Origin: Azorinus chamasolen
Lineage: Eukaryota; Mollusca; Bivalvia; Cardiida; Solecurtidae
Assembly (NCBI GenBank): GCA_963576725.1
Contig: OY755252.1
Location: 27,238,722 to 27,302,721, forward strand
Length of the DNA: 64,000 nucleotides
Reading direction: 5' to 3'
Shown: piece by piece, positions 18,818 to 29,135 of the stretch
Position numbering within the stretch: position 1 is the first letter of the stretch
How the letters are laid out: each line of letters begins with the position of its first letter
The notes under the pieces: model-generated
The model's input: only the letters and a program-made list of their open reading frames with translations
What the model was told of the DNA's origin: nothing
The model's database searches: none
Program-made: the position numbers and the translations under genes

Positions 18818-19026
18818 TACAGTAAAAGCTCATAAAACCGGTATTCTAGTGGAGAAGAATTTAGATACTTCTAGACAGGCGGGTGATAAGTGCAGGGGGA
18901 AAGTCACGTGAAAAGTCCCAGAAGGAGCTTTCTGTATGATTTTCATCCTGCATTAAACTGCCAAATGTCTGTAAGACCGATATATATATACTGAATTTAT
19001 CGTACGGTTTAGAGAGGTTTTACTGT
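18818..19026. mobile_element. Family D-type MITE, diverged
   Basis: The ends CTACAGTAAAAGCTC and AGAGAGGTTTTACTGTA remain. The internal palindrome is reduced to CCCAGAAGGAGCTTTCTG and partial arms. It starts 8 bp after the family A copy. Confidence 0.55.
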
Positions 19027-19113
19027 ACTAAATAGCATAAACTGTAGAATAAGATTTATATTATCAGACCCTGATCAGACAGCTGTTAGGTCTAGTTAGT
19101 CGTGAATCATTCT

Positions 19114-19336
19114 TTAACCCTTTCCCTCATATTGACGACTTTTGACGACTCTTTAAAAGTCACTCTGTGAAACCATTGTGATAAATAGAGCATTTGCTCC
19201 TATAGGAGCAAATGCTCTAATTATCACAATGGTTTCAAACTACAACATTCTAAAAAAAAACTTTTCTCTAGTTAATGCTACTTTTCGGTAGATTTATTTA
19301 AAGAGGTTGTTTCTGAAAATAGCCTATGAAGTAATT
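19114..19336. mobile_element. Family B MITE
   Basis: TTAACCCTTTCCCTCATATT at the left. The palindrome is intact around GCTCCTATAGGAGC. The right end fades at AGCCTATGAAGTAATTC. Confidence 0.75.
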
Positions 19337-19406
19337 CAATGCTGAATTTTCTGAGTGGTATACCACATTAGTTTTTAACTATCGAGTCCACTCAGTATGA
19401 AATATA

Positions 19407-19571
19407 TACAGCAAAACCTCTCTAACTGGACGTTAGTTTTAATTTGGTATAAGTATCGGTATTGGAGATAGGTGGCAGCTTAATGCAGGCAGAACGCTCT
19501 TCTAGGCCACCAGTCTAAAATTATCAATATTGTTCTCTACAAGAATTTCGGTTTAGAGAGGTTTTACTGTA
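19407..19571. mobile_element. Family D MITE, palindrome deleted
   Basis: TACAGCAAAACCTCTCTAAC and AGAGAGGTTTTACTGTA are intact ends. The middle retains only one short arm (GCAGCTTAATGCAGGCAGAA). Confidence 0.65.
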
Positions 19572-19574
19572 AAC

Positions 19575-19692
19575 ATGCTAGATTATTTGGAATGACAAAC
19601 AGTACAAGCCTTGATCAGATACGATCACATTGATCTGGGTCTACACTGTTTGCAAATGGCAGCAAATCCATGTCCCACATTCAAAAGGTTAC
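19575..19692. mobile_element. Family A fragment
   Basis: ACAAACAGTACAAGCCTTGA and GATCTGGGTCTACACTGTTT form an eroded palindrome. Confidence 0.45.
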
Positions 19693-19794
19693 TGGTTTCA
19701 ATGTACTGTCACTTTGCTATTACGGACATTATTTTGACATGAAGGCATGCTTCATAGTCATGATTGTAGATCAAATCGGTTTTGAACCACTAAC

Positions 19795-19900
19795 CTTTAG
19801 CCTGCTGCGGGCGGTTAAGTGATTAGATTTGCAAATAGTCTGGATCCAGATGAGATGCTGAGTCTCATCAGGATCCAAACTGCTTGATATGCTGTTGAAA
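19795..19900. mobile_element. Family F palindromic MITE, partial
   Basis: TTTAGCCTGCTGCGGGCGG arm, then TCTGGATCCAGATGAGATGC and CTCATCAGGATCCAAACTGC around a GAGT apex. One arm has CCAGATGAG, the other CCTGATGAG. Confidence 0.6.
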
Positions 19901-20271
19901 GGAAATGTAACATAAATGAACAATGACAACTTGAATAGATGATATTTTCTACAAACGCAACTTTGCTCTGCAGACTAAAGGTCAAAGGTCATAAGGACAA
20001 GATAAGGACCACATATGGCGTAGCAGCAATGCTGCGATTTTTATGATTATACACAGTTCACCATGATAAAGTTTAGGCACAGAAAAAAAAACCCGTGACT
20101 TATTCTAATTGAAAATGTCAAAAGAATAGCGACAACGGAAGCTTTTTTTAATACCGGCTGTTTTGTCTGCTTTGCTTCTTATTTCATTTTCTTCATCTTC
20201 TCATTTGTTTTAACATTTTCGTTACTCGAATGACGAACTGAGAAAATGAGAAATTACCTTTATATAAAGTA
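19901..20271. other. No recognised feature
   Basis: AT-rich, with an A9 run near 20084. Nothing supported. Confidence 0.35.
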
Positions 20272-20494
20272 TTAACTTTGCATAGACATATACCATATGC
20301 CTTTCTACGCCTTTGCAAACAGAGTAGACCCAGATCAGAAGGCTCCTATAGGAACCGTGCGATCACGTTCTGCTCCGATTCTGTGTTTCTACAATGAGCA
20401 CACTTTCGTACATCAATGTGCTTTTATAACAATTAATCTAATTAATATTCATGGTGTCATGTTTTACATGAATATTCATGGAGTAAAAGGTTAA
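20272..20494. mobile_element. Family A MITE
   Basis: ATTAACTTT at the left, palindrome near 20318-20380 beginning TTTGCAAACAGAGTAGACCC, a duplicated AATATTCATGG arm motif, and AAAAGGTTAA at the right. Confidence 0.65.
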
Positions 20495-20559
20495 GTATAT
20501 ATTATAAGGTCTAAACTGCTCTGAATACATTGCACGCTCCTGGATGTATGGCGAAATAG

Positions 20560-21465
20560 TTGTGTATTTGCATGCAAATAACACTGTGAAATGGTTGTGC
20601 AATTGCATGCGAATGACACTTGTGTATTTGCATGTGAGTGAGTGTGAAATAGTTCTGTATTTGCATGCGAATGATACTGTGAAATAGTTCCGTATTTGCA
20701 TGCGAATGTCAGTGTGAAATAGCTCTGTATAGCATGCGAATGGCAGTGTGATATAGCTCTGTATAGCATGCGAATGGCAGTGTGAAATAGCTCTGTGTAG
20801 CATGCGAATGGCAGTGTGAAATAGGTCTGTATAGCATGCGAATGGCAGTGTGAAATAGGTCTGTATAGCATGCGAATGGCAGTGTGAAATAGCTCTGTAT
20901 AGCATGCGAATGGCAGTGTGAAATAGCTCTGTGTAGCATGCGAATGGCAGTGTGAAATAGCTCTGTGTAGCATGCGAATGGCAGTGTGAAATAGGTCTGT
21001 ATAGCATGCGAATGGCAGTGTGAAATAGCTCTGTATAGCATGCGAATAGCAGTGTGAAATAGCTCTGTGTAGCATGCGAATGGCAGTGTGAAATAGCTCT
21101 GTGTAGCATGCGAATGGCAGTGTGAAATAGGTCTGTATAGCATGCGAATGGCAGTGTGAAATAGGTCTGTATAGCATGCGAATGGCAGTGTGAAATAGGT
21201 CTGTATAGCATGCGAATGGCAGTGTGAAATAGCTCTGTATAGCATGCGAATGACAGTGTGAAATAGCTCTGTGTAGCATGCGAATGGCAGTGTGAAATAG
21301 CTCTGTGTAGCATGCGAATGGCAGTGTGAAATAGGTCTGTATAGCATGCGAATGGCAGTGTGAAATAGCTCTGTGTAGCATGCGAATGGCAGTGTGAAAT
21401 AGGTCTGTATAGTTTGCGAATGGCATTGTGGAATAGGTCTGTATTTGCAAATGCGAATGTCACTT
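20560..21465. repeat. 34-bp minisatellite with higher-order order
   Basis: About 21 units of AGCTCTGTATAGCATGCGAA then TGGCAGTGTGAAAT run from about 20720 to 21425, preceded by longer related units with TTGCATGCGAATGA (20560-20720). The unit is 34 bp, one base more than a multiple of three. All three minus-strand frames are therefore open for 200-340 codons and encode the same 34-residue cycle; this is not evidence of coding. Three variants (CTCTGTATA = a, CTCTGTGTA = g, GGTCTGTATA = c) appear in the order a-a-g-c-c-a-g-g-c-a-g-g-c-c-c-a-g-g-c-g-c, so blocks of a-g-g-c have been amplified. Confidence 0.9.
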
Positions 21466-21479
21466 TGCAGTAGTTCTGT

Positions 21480-21772
21480 TTAGGCTTTCGTCAGGTTTTA
21501 CGTCGTTTTAACAGTATTTTAGTCGTATCACGACGTTCAGCTAATTGATGGTGGAGGAAGACCCCAGAGGTTCATCTTCGCACGGAACGAATTGCATTGT
21601 TTCGTGCACCAAAGAACGTCCAAGTGGAACCAACGACCTACCGCAAGCTAGCTGGAAGGCTTCCTCCCATGAACAATCAAAATGCCCAGACCGGGAATCG
21701 AACCTACAGCGGTGAGGGGGCTAAGCGATTGTCAGTCGAAGACTATAACCACTCGACCACGGAGGTTCCTAA
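21480..21772 (-). mobile_element. tRNA-derived SINE with target duplication
   Basis: On the minus strand a tRNA-like head carries an A-box-type GTGGTCGAGTGGTTA and a B-box GGTTCGATTCC about 45 bp apart. A body follows with GGGTCTTCCTCCACCATCA, then a tail with CGACGTAAAACCTGACG. The head starts next to 21772 and the tail ends near 21480. TAGTTCTGT flanks it on both sides (21471-21479 and 21773-21781), a 9-bp target-site duplication inside the edge of the minisatellite. The body resembles the bivalve SINE groups with conserved central domains; the exact family is not assigned. Confidence 0.8.
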
Positions 21773-21781
21773 TAGTTCTGT

Positions 21782-22079
21782 ATTTACATGTCTATGTATC
21801 AAACATTTTGAAATCCTAGTGAGACCCGACTGTCTCGGACGTCTCCTACGCAATTCAAACTGTCTGTAAATGTAACGGGAAAATCGGTACATAGGGTTTG
21901 ACAGATTTAATCTGAAATATTCTAGAACATTGACCCGACCTTTCAGAGGACTAGGAACATTAGATAAGACTTGATGACAGAATTCAGTGCCAATGACTGT
22001 CTGTATAGTGACTGTGGGACGCGACCGAATTAGGCAAGCTGTCAACCCCGACGGCGCTAAACTAAATGTCCTCTGATAA
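21782..22079. other. No recognised feature
   Basis: Higher GC than neighbours and open on the minus strand for about 90 codons, but without a recognised motif or splice signals. Confidence 0.3.
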
Positions 22080-22555
22080 GATGACCGCCTGTTTAAAGTT
22101 TGTTTTTCAATTTCTTTACAAAAATAAAACCAGTGTGAAACAGTTTGGATCCGGAGGAGACACCGAGTTACTCGGATCCAAACTACAGTTGAACTTCAAG
22201 GGACCATATAAATTAGTTCGAGTTAACAGAAGTTCGAGTTAACAGAAGTTCGAGCTATCGGATTTCTAATCTGGACACTTTCTCGGGTTTACAGCTTAAA
22301 GCAATTGTAAAGTAATGCTGAAAGCTCCTGCAGGAGCTTTCAGCATTACTTTACACTTGCATTAAGCTGTCACGTGTGTTTCAAGATATCCGTAGTAATA
22401 CATTTAAGAGCAATTCTATATTGTAAGTTTTGGAAGGAACCAACTTTTAGTTCGAGTTATCCCGAAGTTCGAGCTATCCGAGTTCGAGATATGGAAGTTC
22501 AACTGTATTTGCCAAGGTTATCACAGATTCGCCTATACGGCGGCGAAAGAGCTAT
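22080..22555. mobile_element. Family F MITE split by a family E insertion
   Basis: The F palindrome (CAGTTTGGATCC ... GGATCCAAAC) at 22135-22183 is interrupted, and its arm resumes at 22508 with TTTGCCAAGGTTATCACAGA and GGCGGCGAAAG. That matches the right arm of the complete F copy (TTTGCATAGGTAATCACAGA). Confidence 0.65.
22184..22507. mobile_element. Family E MITE, nested, complete
   Basis: TACAGTTGAACTTCAAGGGA to GATATGGAAGTTCAACTGTA with TA on both sides. The palindrome is perfect around GCTCCTGCAGGAGC. It sits inside a family F element. Confidence 0.85.
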
Positions 22556-22619
22556 ACGTGAAGCAAACTCGCATTTGCCAACGTCTTGGATCCGAACGGA
22601 ACTCCCCAAAACTCGATAT

Positions 22620-22800
22620 CACGATTGACTATCTGTCCGGAGGTCCGGGGTTCAAATCCCGGTCCCTCCCGGAAATTTCAGAGACGCTTTTCCGTGTCTC
22701 CCACCCGCACATCCTCCCCGCCCAGGGGGTTAAAATGGGTACCTGTGAGGGTCACTCGCCGGTACTGCATGATTGCGCCATATGTTAGCAGTGCTCAATA
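22620..22800 (+). mobile_element. Second tRNA-derived SINE, 5'-truncated
   Basis: A strong B-box (GGTCCGGGGTTCAAATCCCG) is followed by a GC-rich body with CTCCCACCCGCACATCC and AAAATGGGTACCTGTGAGGG. No matching acceptor stem or clear A-box precedes it, so it is a SINE fragment and not a tRNA gene. Confidence 0.6.
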
Positions 22801-23361
22801 CTGTAGTCCAATGACTCAGTGATCAGGGGAGTAAATGTACAGTCGGCTGAGCAGTCATTCGGACTGAAAGTAGGCTATAACTAGGTACTTTACTTTTTTT
22901 TTTTATCTCATCATGATCCAGACCGTATAAGACTGTTGACATCTATAGTGCCTGAAATGTTTTAAACGAAACAAAAGAAAGAACAAAAGGTGTGCTTCGT
23001 TAAGAGAAGGATTGGATGTCGTGTCGAATCAAAATCAAGGACAAATTGTGTTTTCTGTATGATAAGGACTGGACGTAGATAACCGAAGTAGATCATTTTA
23101 TTGTCCACAAACCGTAACGTATGATGTTGCCTAGTAGATATAGGCCAACTGTGCTACAATGTCCATTATCTAAAGTAGGGAATCGGACTCAAATATTTTA
23201 CTCGATCATCGGCACATGTTCGCGGTCGATTTTTGATTGAAATCACGATTAAATTCTTATATGGCGGGCTTATTTAAGTTGAGGTAAAGGCCATTTATCA
23301 TGAAATATGGGTTTTTAGGTTTGCAAGCAATGTATATCTGGACCAGTCTCTAAACGGATTT
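22801..23361. other. No recognised feature
   Basis: AT-rich, T-run at 22890-22899; no supported element. Confidence 0.35.
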
Positions 23362-23611
23362 TTAACCCGTCTCTTGCTGAATTTTAAAATACATTTCTCC
23401 TTCTTTACCCATGCCCTGTTGTATAATTACATATATCTTCACTGTGTACAAGTATATCGCTGTGTAATCACTGCTGTGGAGTGCACTGGTTGCACAACCA
23501 ACTTGTAAATAGTGCAGACCCTGATGAGACAGCTCCTGCAGGAGCTGTCTCATCTGGGTCTTCACTATTTACAGGTAGGTATATTGACGTGAACAACAAG
23601 CGTAGGGTTAA
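23362..23611. mobile_element. Family C MITE, complete (reverse)
   Basis: TTAACCCGTCTCTTGCTGAA to AGCGTAGGGTTAA. The palindrome is around CTCCTGCAGGAG, with the outer asymmetry AGTGCAGACCCTGATGAG versus AGTGAAGACCCAGATGAG. Confidence 0.85.
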
Positions 23612-23749
23612 AATCTTAGATTACACAATGATTATGTTCAGTTAAATTAATGTGCCAAACAACGTATAAACCCCTAATCAAATGATTGACCTTGTCCTTT
23701 TACTGTTTGACTTTGGGTTTGTTTTCTGGCTAGTAATAGCCAAAGCTCG

Positions 23750-24090
23750 CATATACAGTAACAAGACGCAACAGAAAATTAGCTTCCTTTGGCATTTCAA
23801 CCACGCTTCTTAATGATGCTCTAGTTGCCATTTGCTGGTCGCTAAGAGATTTGGGGACCCAGATGGTTTTTAGCAAGCGCATAACTAAAGGATCATATAA
23901 GATCGCTGAAACCTTCCACTGTGAAATGTCTAATACCATGGCTATTTCCTCCACCTGAATACGCCTATAAGAGTATAGGAGATGCCGCGCTTTCTTGTAG
24001 TTGTATATTCCTTCATCTGTGGTATCTAGTGGGCGTCCGGACCTGTTTTCATCTTCTAATGTCGATCTATCGCGTTTGAATTTTCCACCC
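23750..24090 (-). pseudogene. Mariner-type transposase N-terminal remnant
   Basis: The minus strand reads KFKRDRSTLEDENRSGRPLD, then a helix-turn-helix region with VEEIAMVLDISQWKVSAILY, and MRLLKTIWVPKSLSDQQMAT. The SLEDE-RSGRP box, the I-E-I-A second helix-turn-helix and the MR-x-WVPK linker are in mariner order. The frame ends near VYASFGYY without any DDD/DDE catalytic part, and no TIRs are seen, so this is a truncated relic. Confidence 0.75.
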
Positions 24091-24562
24091 CAATATTAAT
24101 TTGAGCAAATAAGGGTACAGAAGACCCTTGCAAACCTGTCAACTCGCTATGCATTTTCGTTCCTTTTTTTCTTTTCAAAAACACGTTTCAAATTACAGAA
24201 CGGTACTCCAATTTAGAGGAATGTCGAAGGTCCAAATTTCGACAACTTCGACACAGTGTTAGCATTGCCAGATCTCTTGAACTAGAATTCGACATTTTGC
24301 ACATCCTATGAAATATCAAATGTCGAAGGTTGACATTATGTCCTTCTTTTCTTGCTGGGATGGTAATTGTAATAGAAGGAAATGTCAAATTTAGAAAATC
24401 TTTAACAATTTGGAAAATTTGCAAATTGCCGAACGTAGAAATTAGCTAAATGTGAGGTGCTTCCTGATGAATTATTTATCCATTTTGCATTTCCAAAACT
24501 TGTAAATATGATTCTCACTGCATCTCCAGATCTATGTAAACATGCATGCATACCGTTTTAAT
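24091..24562. other. Unassigned; TGTCGAAGGT motif repeated
   Basis: ATGTCGAAGGT and inverted TTCGACA motifs occur several times between 24222 and 24330. It may be a small decayed MITE; no ends are defined. Confidence 0.3.
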
Positions 24563-24912
24563 TTAACCCTTCTCTTGCTGAATTTTAAAATGCATTTCTC
24601 CTTCTTTACCCATGCCCTGTTGTATAATTACATATATCTTCACTGTGTACAAGTATTTCGCTGTGAAATCACTGCTGTGGAGTGCACTGGTTTCACAATC
24701 AACTTGTAAATAGATACATCCTCTTTGAATAAATCTACCGAAAAGGAGCATTAATTAGAGAAAAGGAAATTTTTAGAATTTTTTAGTTTGAAACCATTGT
24801 GATAAATAGAGCATTTGCTCCTATAGGAGCAAATGCTCTATTTATCACAATGGTTTCACAAAGTGATTTTTACAGAGTCGTCAAAAGTCGTCGATATGAG
24901 GGAAAGGGTTAA
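24563..24912. mobile_element. Chimeric family C / family B MITE
   Basis: It starts with the TTAA end and arm of family C (24563-24713, to CAACTTGTAAATAG) and then changes to family B from TACATCCTCTTTGAATAAAT onward, with an intact B palindrome (GCTCCTATAGGAGC at about 24820) and B end GGGAAAGGGTTAA. The outermost TTAA sites therefore come from two different families. Confidence 0.8.
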
Positions 24913-24928
24913 GCACACATATTTTCAC

Positions 24929-25226
24929 TACAGTTGAACTTAGTCGTCTCGAACTCGGATAATTCGAACTTCGGGATAGTTCGAACTCAAAGTTGGGTCC
25001 TTTACAACACAGAATTGTTCTACATTGTATCACTAGGTACATCTAAAAACACATGTGACGGTTTAATGCAGGTTTAACGTAATGCTGAAAGCTCCGACAG
25101 TGGCTTTCAACATTACTTTCAACCTGCATTTAACTGAACTTGAGAAAGTGTCCAGGTTTGAAATCGGATAACTCGAAATTCTGTTTTCTCGAAGTAATTC
25201 ATAAGGTCCCTTGAAGTTGAACTATA
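24929..25226. mobile_element. Family E MITE
   Basis: TACAGTTGAACTTAGTCGTC to TTGAAGTTGAACTATA. The palindrome is diverged (GCTCCGACAGTGGCTTTC). Confidence 0.75.
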
Positions 25227-25249
25227 CATTGTATTTGCTTTTGAGAAAT

Positions 25250-25325
25250 TATTGACGGTGTATCAACTAGCCTGGTTCCAGATGAGAGGCCGAGATACTA
25301 TGTGTCTCATCTGAACTCAAATTCC
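25250..25325. mobile_element. Family F palindrome, decayed
   Basis: GGTTCCAGATGAGAGGCCGA and TGTGTCTCATCTGAACTC flank an apex GATACTA. Confidence 0.45.
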
Positions 25326-25539
25326 AAATACGAGTCAGCTTTCAAATTAGGTCCAATTAGACGTTATGGGTAAATTTAGGACTATAAACGCCGCCAATTT
25401 TCTTCAAATGTCAAAGAGGTGTATTCTTCAAATTATTTTCAAACAACATAAACAAACTATAGTGCCCAAACTGCATGGACCCTTAAATAGGATATAACAA
25501 ATGTTTCGCCATTTTGAACAAATGGATGATATGATAACT

Positions 25540-25934
25540 AAAGAGGAAGTCCCTACAATGAACGCATATTTTCAATACAACGTAATATCATAAAACTTAG
25601 CATTTGTTATGTTTAATAATTATTATGCAGATTGCCAATTTGAACTTATATCGAAAAATGTCCCTGTGATACAAAATAAACCGTTGTCATCGATTCTTAT
25701 TATATTTTTTCTACAAGAAAAATATTATCGACCTTGGTCGAAAAGTTAACAAAACTAAAACGCGAGCCGAATAAATACTAATACATTGCCCAATAACATA
25801 TCAAACGTATAAAAGTTGCGTCTTCTTCCATTGTGTGTTTTTTTTGCGATATACTTCTTTTCAACCTATAAACACGCGAGTGTTGTATATTTTAGGTATG
25901 TTTGAAACATGCCAAATGTAGGGACCTCCCCTTT
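25540..25934. mobile_element. Family J MITE with AGTCCCTACA ends
   Basis: The ends AAAGAGGAAGTCCCTACAAT and, inverted, AAAGGGGAGGTCCCTACATT bound a 395-bp AT-rich element. A second copy in the opposite orientation lies at 57110-57611 and shares internal sequence (TAATAATTATTATGCAG-type, CGAAAAATGTCCCTGTGATA). It directly abuts the TTAA of the next family A copy. Confidence 0.7.
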
Positions 25935-26177
25935 AACCCTTTCCATGTTCAATATGATTGTAAAAAAAAGAAATCACGAATACCTATTGGCTAATGGTTT
26001 ATACTGTGGAAGGTTTAATGGAATTGTTTGCTTTGACAAAAACTGAGGAATCTGATCTATACTGTGGCATATGCAAACAGAGCAGACCCTGATCAGACGG
26101 CTCCTATAGGAGCCGTCTGATCAGGGTCTGCTCTGTTTGAAAATGCGTGAAAAGGCGTTTCTATGAAGAAAGGATTA
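25933..26177. mobile_element. Family A MITE, perfect palindrome
   Basis: TTAACCCTTTCCATGTTCAA to GAAGAAAGGATTAA. The 68-bp palindrome at about 26087-26154 is symmetrical with GACCCTGATCAGACGGC on both arms and apex CTCCTATAGGAG. Confidence 0.85.
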
Positions 26178-26229
26178 AAAAATTCAACTGTTTGTACAGT
26201 AATTTTTTATAATTCGATTTTTTAATAAA

Positions 26230-26460
26230 AGACGATTATGAAATATTTTGAGGCAGGTGTCTGCTTAGTGCCAATTGGAAGTTGTGCAGAAAGCTCTAAG
26301 AGGAGCTTTCTACACGACTTTCACACTGCATTAAGCTGCATCTGGTCTAAAGACCGGTCTTGATACTGATTTGATTTTTTGATAAGTTAACAGCTTATTG
26401 TACTTGTAACGTGTTGGGAGAAACAACAACAGGAATTCATATAGACAGGTTTTACTATAC
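26230..26460. mobile_element. Family D' MITE, diverged
   Basis: TGCAGAAAGCTCTAAGAGGA with CTTTCACACTGCATTAAGC forms the palindrome. The right end approaches CAGGTTTTACTATA. Confidence 0.5.
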
Positions 26461-26474
26461 AACAACTCTATAAC

Positions 26475-26725
26475 GAATAAATCCATTTACTATACAGCAA
26501 CCATATAACGAATGAATCCAACAGAACCTGTCTTAGGCGACCATCAACAAGAGGTCATATCATGTGTCTTTAAGGTAAGTGGTAGCTTAATGCAGGTCAA
26601 AAGTAAAGCAGAAAGCTCCTATAGGAACTTTCTGTACTGCTTTGGCCCTTCATTAAGCAACTACATGTGTTTTTTTTAAATCTCCTATGAATAAATAAAT
26701 AAATGGTCGCATAGGACAGGTATAC
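26475..26725. mobile_element. Family D' MITE
   Basis: A duplicated left end (TATACAACAACTCTATAACG and TATACAGCAACCATATAACG) precedes GCTTAATGCAGGTCAAAAGT. The apex is GCTCCTATAGGAAC and the right end is ATAGGACAGGTATA. Confidence 0.55.
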
Positions 26726-26785
26726 AAAATGATAATTGCATGTAGTTGCTCTTTGCAGGATGAAAATAATACTGAAAGTTGAGCT

Positions 26786-27014
26786 TTAACCCATTTCCTC
26801 ATATTGACGACTTTTGACGACTCCGTAAAAGTCACTTTGTGAAACCATTGAGGTAAATACAGCATTTGCTCCTATAGGAGCAAATGCTGTATTTATCACA
26901 ATGGTTTCAAACTACGAAATTCTAAATGTTTCCTTTTCTCTAGTTAATGCTCCTTTTCGGTAGATTCATTCAGAGAGGTTATATCTAAAAATAGCCTATG
27001 AGGCAATGGGTTAA
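26786..27014. mobile_element. Family B MITE, complete
   Basis: TTAA at both ends; palindrome around GCTCCTATAGGAGC with GAGGTAAATACAGC on one arm. Confidence 0.85.
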
Positions 27015-27383
27015 GCATAGCTTTCATGCTTCATTAAGCTACCACCTGTCTCTCAAAATTAGACCAAGTTTAATGGTCCCTGTAGACAGGTTTTACTGTA
27101 TGTCAACTGTAGGGATCAGTGGATTACGTGTTGTACCCTATGGAGGACGATCAACGCCAAAATTGCATCATGCTTTGTGGCATTTCAATTTGCTTCATGT
27201 TAAATGCATTATGCTAAATGATTATTGCATGTCACGATGTGCTTTCTTCTTTCTTTGAAGTTGCTTCCTCGATCCGACATTAGACCTTCTGTAAACTTGT
27301 TTATTGATTATAATAACGTCAAATAATGTGTTTCATTGTTTAAACTTCTTTGGAGCATATTCTTTGTGCTATTTGCTTAGCGC

Positions 27384-27420
27384 TTGGTGCTTGGTGCTTG
27401 ATGCTTGATGCGTGGTTCGT
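27384..27420. repeat. GCTTGGT/GCTTGAT short tandem repeat
   Basis: Five 7-bp units (GCTTGGTGCTTGGTGCTTGA) within the left part of the long-TIR element. Confidence 0.7.
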
Positions 27421-27519
27421 TGTTCCATCTTCGCCCCGGTCTTTGTCGTACTCTAGTCAGCTCGGACTAAAATGCTGAAGTGATTTAATAAAATAGAAGG
27501 GTTACTGATCCATTACATT

Positions 27520-27560
27520 AGAGAGTGTGTGTGTGTGTGGGGGGGGGGGGTGGGGTTATT
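27520..27560. repeat. GT and G-run microsatellite
   Basis: GTGTGTGTGTGTG is followed by a run of about 11 G. Confidence 0.8.
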
Positions 27561-27584
27561 TACTGCTGGGAGAATAATAATAAT

Positions 27585-27810
27585 AACAAGAGGGTCTGAA
27601 AGGCCCTGACATCGCTCACTAGACAATCAGAGGATAAGATTTTCAAAGTTTTCACTATGTGTTTCTATAGAAAACTAGCCGGTCCTGGGGTGAACCAATT
27701 TTGACACAAGGGGCATAATTTATGTAACTTTTGTAGAGGACCTCAAGTGAAGAAAATGTAAGAAAATGTAAATGAAATTTAAACATATAACAATGTAAAT
27801 CTAAATAAGG
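27585..27810 (+). mobile_element. Helentron-like element, 5' fragment
   Basis: AACAAGAGGGTCTGAAAGGC and CCTGACATCGCTCACTAGAC match the start of the element at 58308 (ACAAGAAGAGGGCCATGAGG, CCTGAAGCGCTCACCTGAG). GGGGCATAATTTATGTAACT and GTAGAGGACCTCAAG follow as in its first unit. The rest is missing. Confidence 0.6.
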
Positions 27811-28169
27811 GCATGCACAAAAGTATGTATACCCTCTCCCTGGGCAAATTGGTTGAATTTCAGAAAGAATATATTAATCTATATCGTTAATAACTCAAAG
27901 TCTCATCAGGTTCAATTAGTTTACTCTCTATTTGCATTTTTAAAAATTTGAAGCAGAGATCATTTTAGATTAACTAGTATTGAGCAAAAATATTTTCTCG
28001 TATTTATAATAATTACAGCGTGAGTAAATGACGTCACAAATATGTGATTTTAATAGCGCGTGCATTCATACACCTGAATCGGGGTCAGATGTCATTTATG
28101 CATTTCATTTTTTTATTTGCAATACTTTATATATTATAGCTTTATATTAACTATTTGGATGCTAGTGGC

Positions 28170-28245
28170 AAATCGAATCTATGATAACAGATTGGATCCA
28201 GATTAGACGCCATTTTACTCGGAGTTTTATCAGGATCCAAATGCG
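28170..28245. mobile_element. Family F palindrome
   Basis: ATTGGATCCAGATTAGACGC and GTTTTATCAGGATCCAAATG around CATTTTACTCGGA. Confidence 0.55.
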
Positions 28246-28520
28246 TGTCCATAAAGAATAAATCTACAAATTGAAGCAGACAACATTTATTAATTATCCA
28301 GACGCAACATTACTGAACTTCTGGACATTTATTTCTTGTGTATATAGATCTGTGTTTTACTGTTTTGTATTTTGTATGAAATGCTTGTTTTGAGGGCCTC
28401 AAGGTAGATTAGTCATTATGACTAATTTAGCTAACCTCGTTAAATAAAGTATTCAATGTTCAAAATTTCAGATATTTTCATTACACCTTCATGAGTTATT
28501 ATTATTCATATCTTAATTTA

Positions 28521-28771
28521 TTTTCAACCCTCCCCATGTTCTATGTTTATTCAAAATTTAAATACCTACTGAATATTCATGGACAAAATAGTTATAATGA
28601 AATATGGAAGGTGGGACAGTGTAGCCATTTTAGAAAGTAAAGAAACATCTTTCAAATTCTATTGACGAACGGAGCGGACCCTGATCAGACAGCTGCTATA
28701 GGAGCCATCTGATCTGGGTCTGCTGTGTTTGCAAATGTGTGAAAAGATGTTAACATGAGAGAAAGGGTTAG
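28521..28771. mobile_element. Family A MITE
   Basis: ACCCTCCCCATGTTCTATG at the left, TATTCATGGACAAAATAGTT arm, palindrome near 28667-28735 with apex GCTGCTATAGGAGC, and GAGAAAGGGTTA at the right. Confidence 0.7.
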
Positions 28772-28907
28772 TAAACATATTATAAGTATATATTACACAA
28801 AATGAAAATAATGTAATGTAATGTATTTCTCAAACCCAATATAATTCTAATAAAAATATGCTATTTTATGATATATTAGACATGTTTATATTTATACATG
28901 TAATCTT

Positions 28908-29135
28908 AGCCCTTTCCCTGTTCTATATTTAGTCCCGATTCCAATACCTATACAGAATATTTATGGACCAAAAATTATAATGAAAATATGGAAGGTGGAA
29001 CATTGAAGTCATTCAGAAATTCTAAATAAACAGATGAATGAAATTCCATTAGCAATCAGAGCAGATCCTGATCAGACGGTCCGTACATGATCCACGCGTG
29101 GTCTATCACACATCGGCGATCAGGGTACTACACAG
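28908..29135. mobile_element. Family A MITE, damaged palindrome
   Basis: TAGCCCTTTCCCTGTTCTAT at the left. One arm, CAGAGCAGATCCTGATCAGA, is present but the other is scrambled. Confidence 0.6.

Noticed and set aside
20438..21463. Long overlapping open frames (341, 319, 212 codons) on the minus strand
   Set aside because: They are the three frames of a 34-bp tandem repeat and encode the same cycle; there is no start context, splice or domain support.
22635..22665. tRNA gene, based on GGTTCAAATCC
   Set aside because: No complementary acceptor stem, D-arm or anticodon arm at the correct distance; fits a SINE fragment.
26087..26154. 68-bp hairpin as a microRNA precursor or a terminator
   Set aside because: It is the core of a multicopy MITE; hairpin formation alone is no evidence for a miRNA gene, although siRNA or piRNA production is possible.
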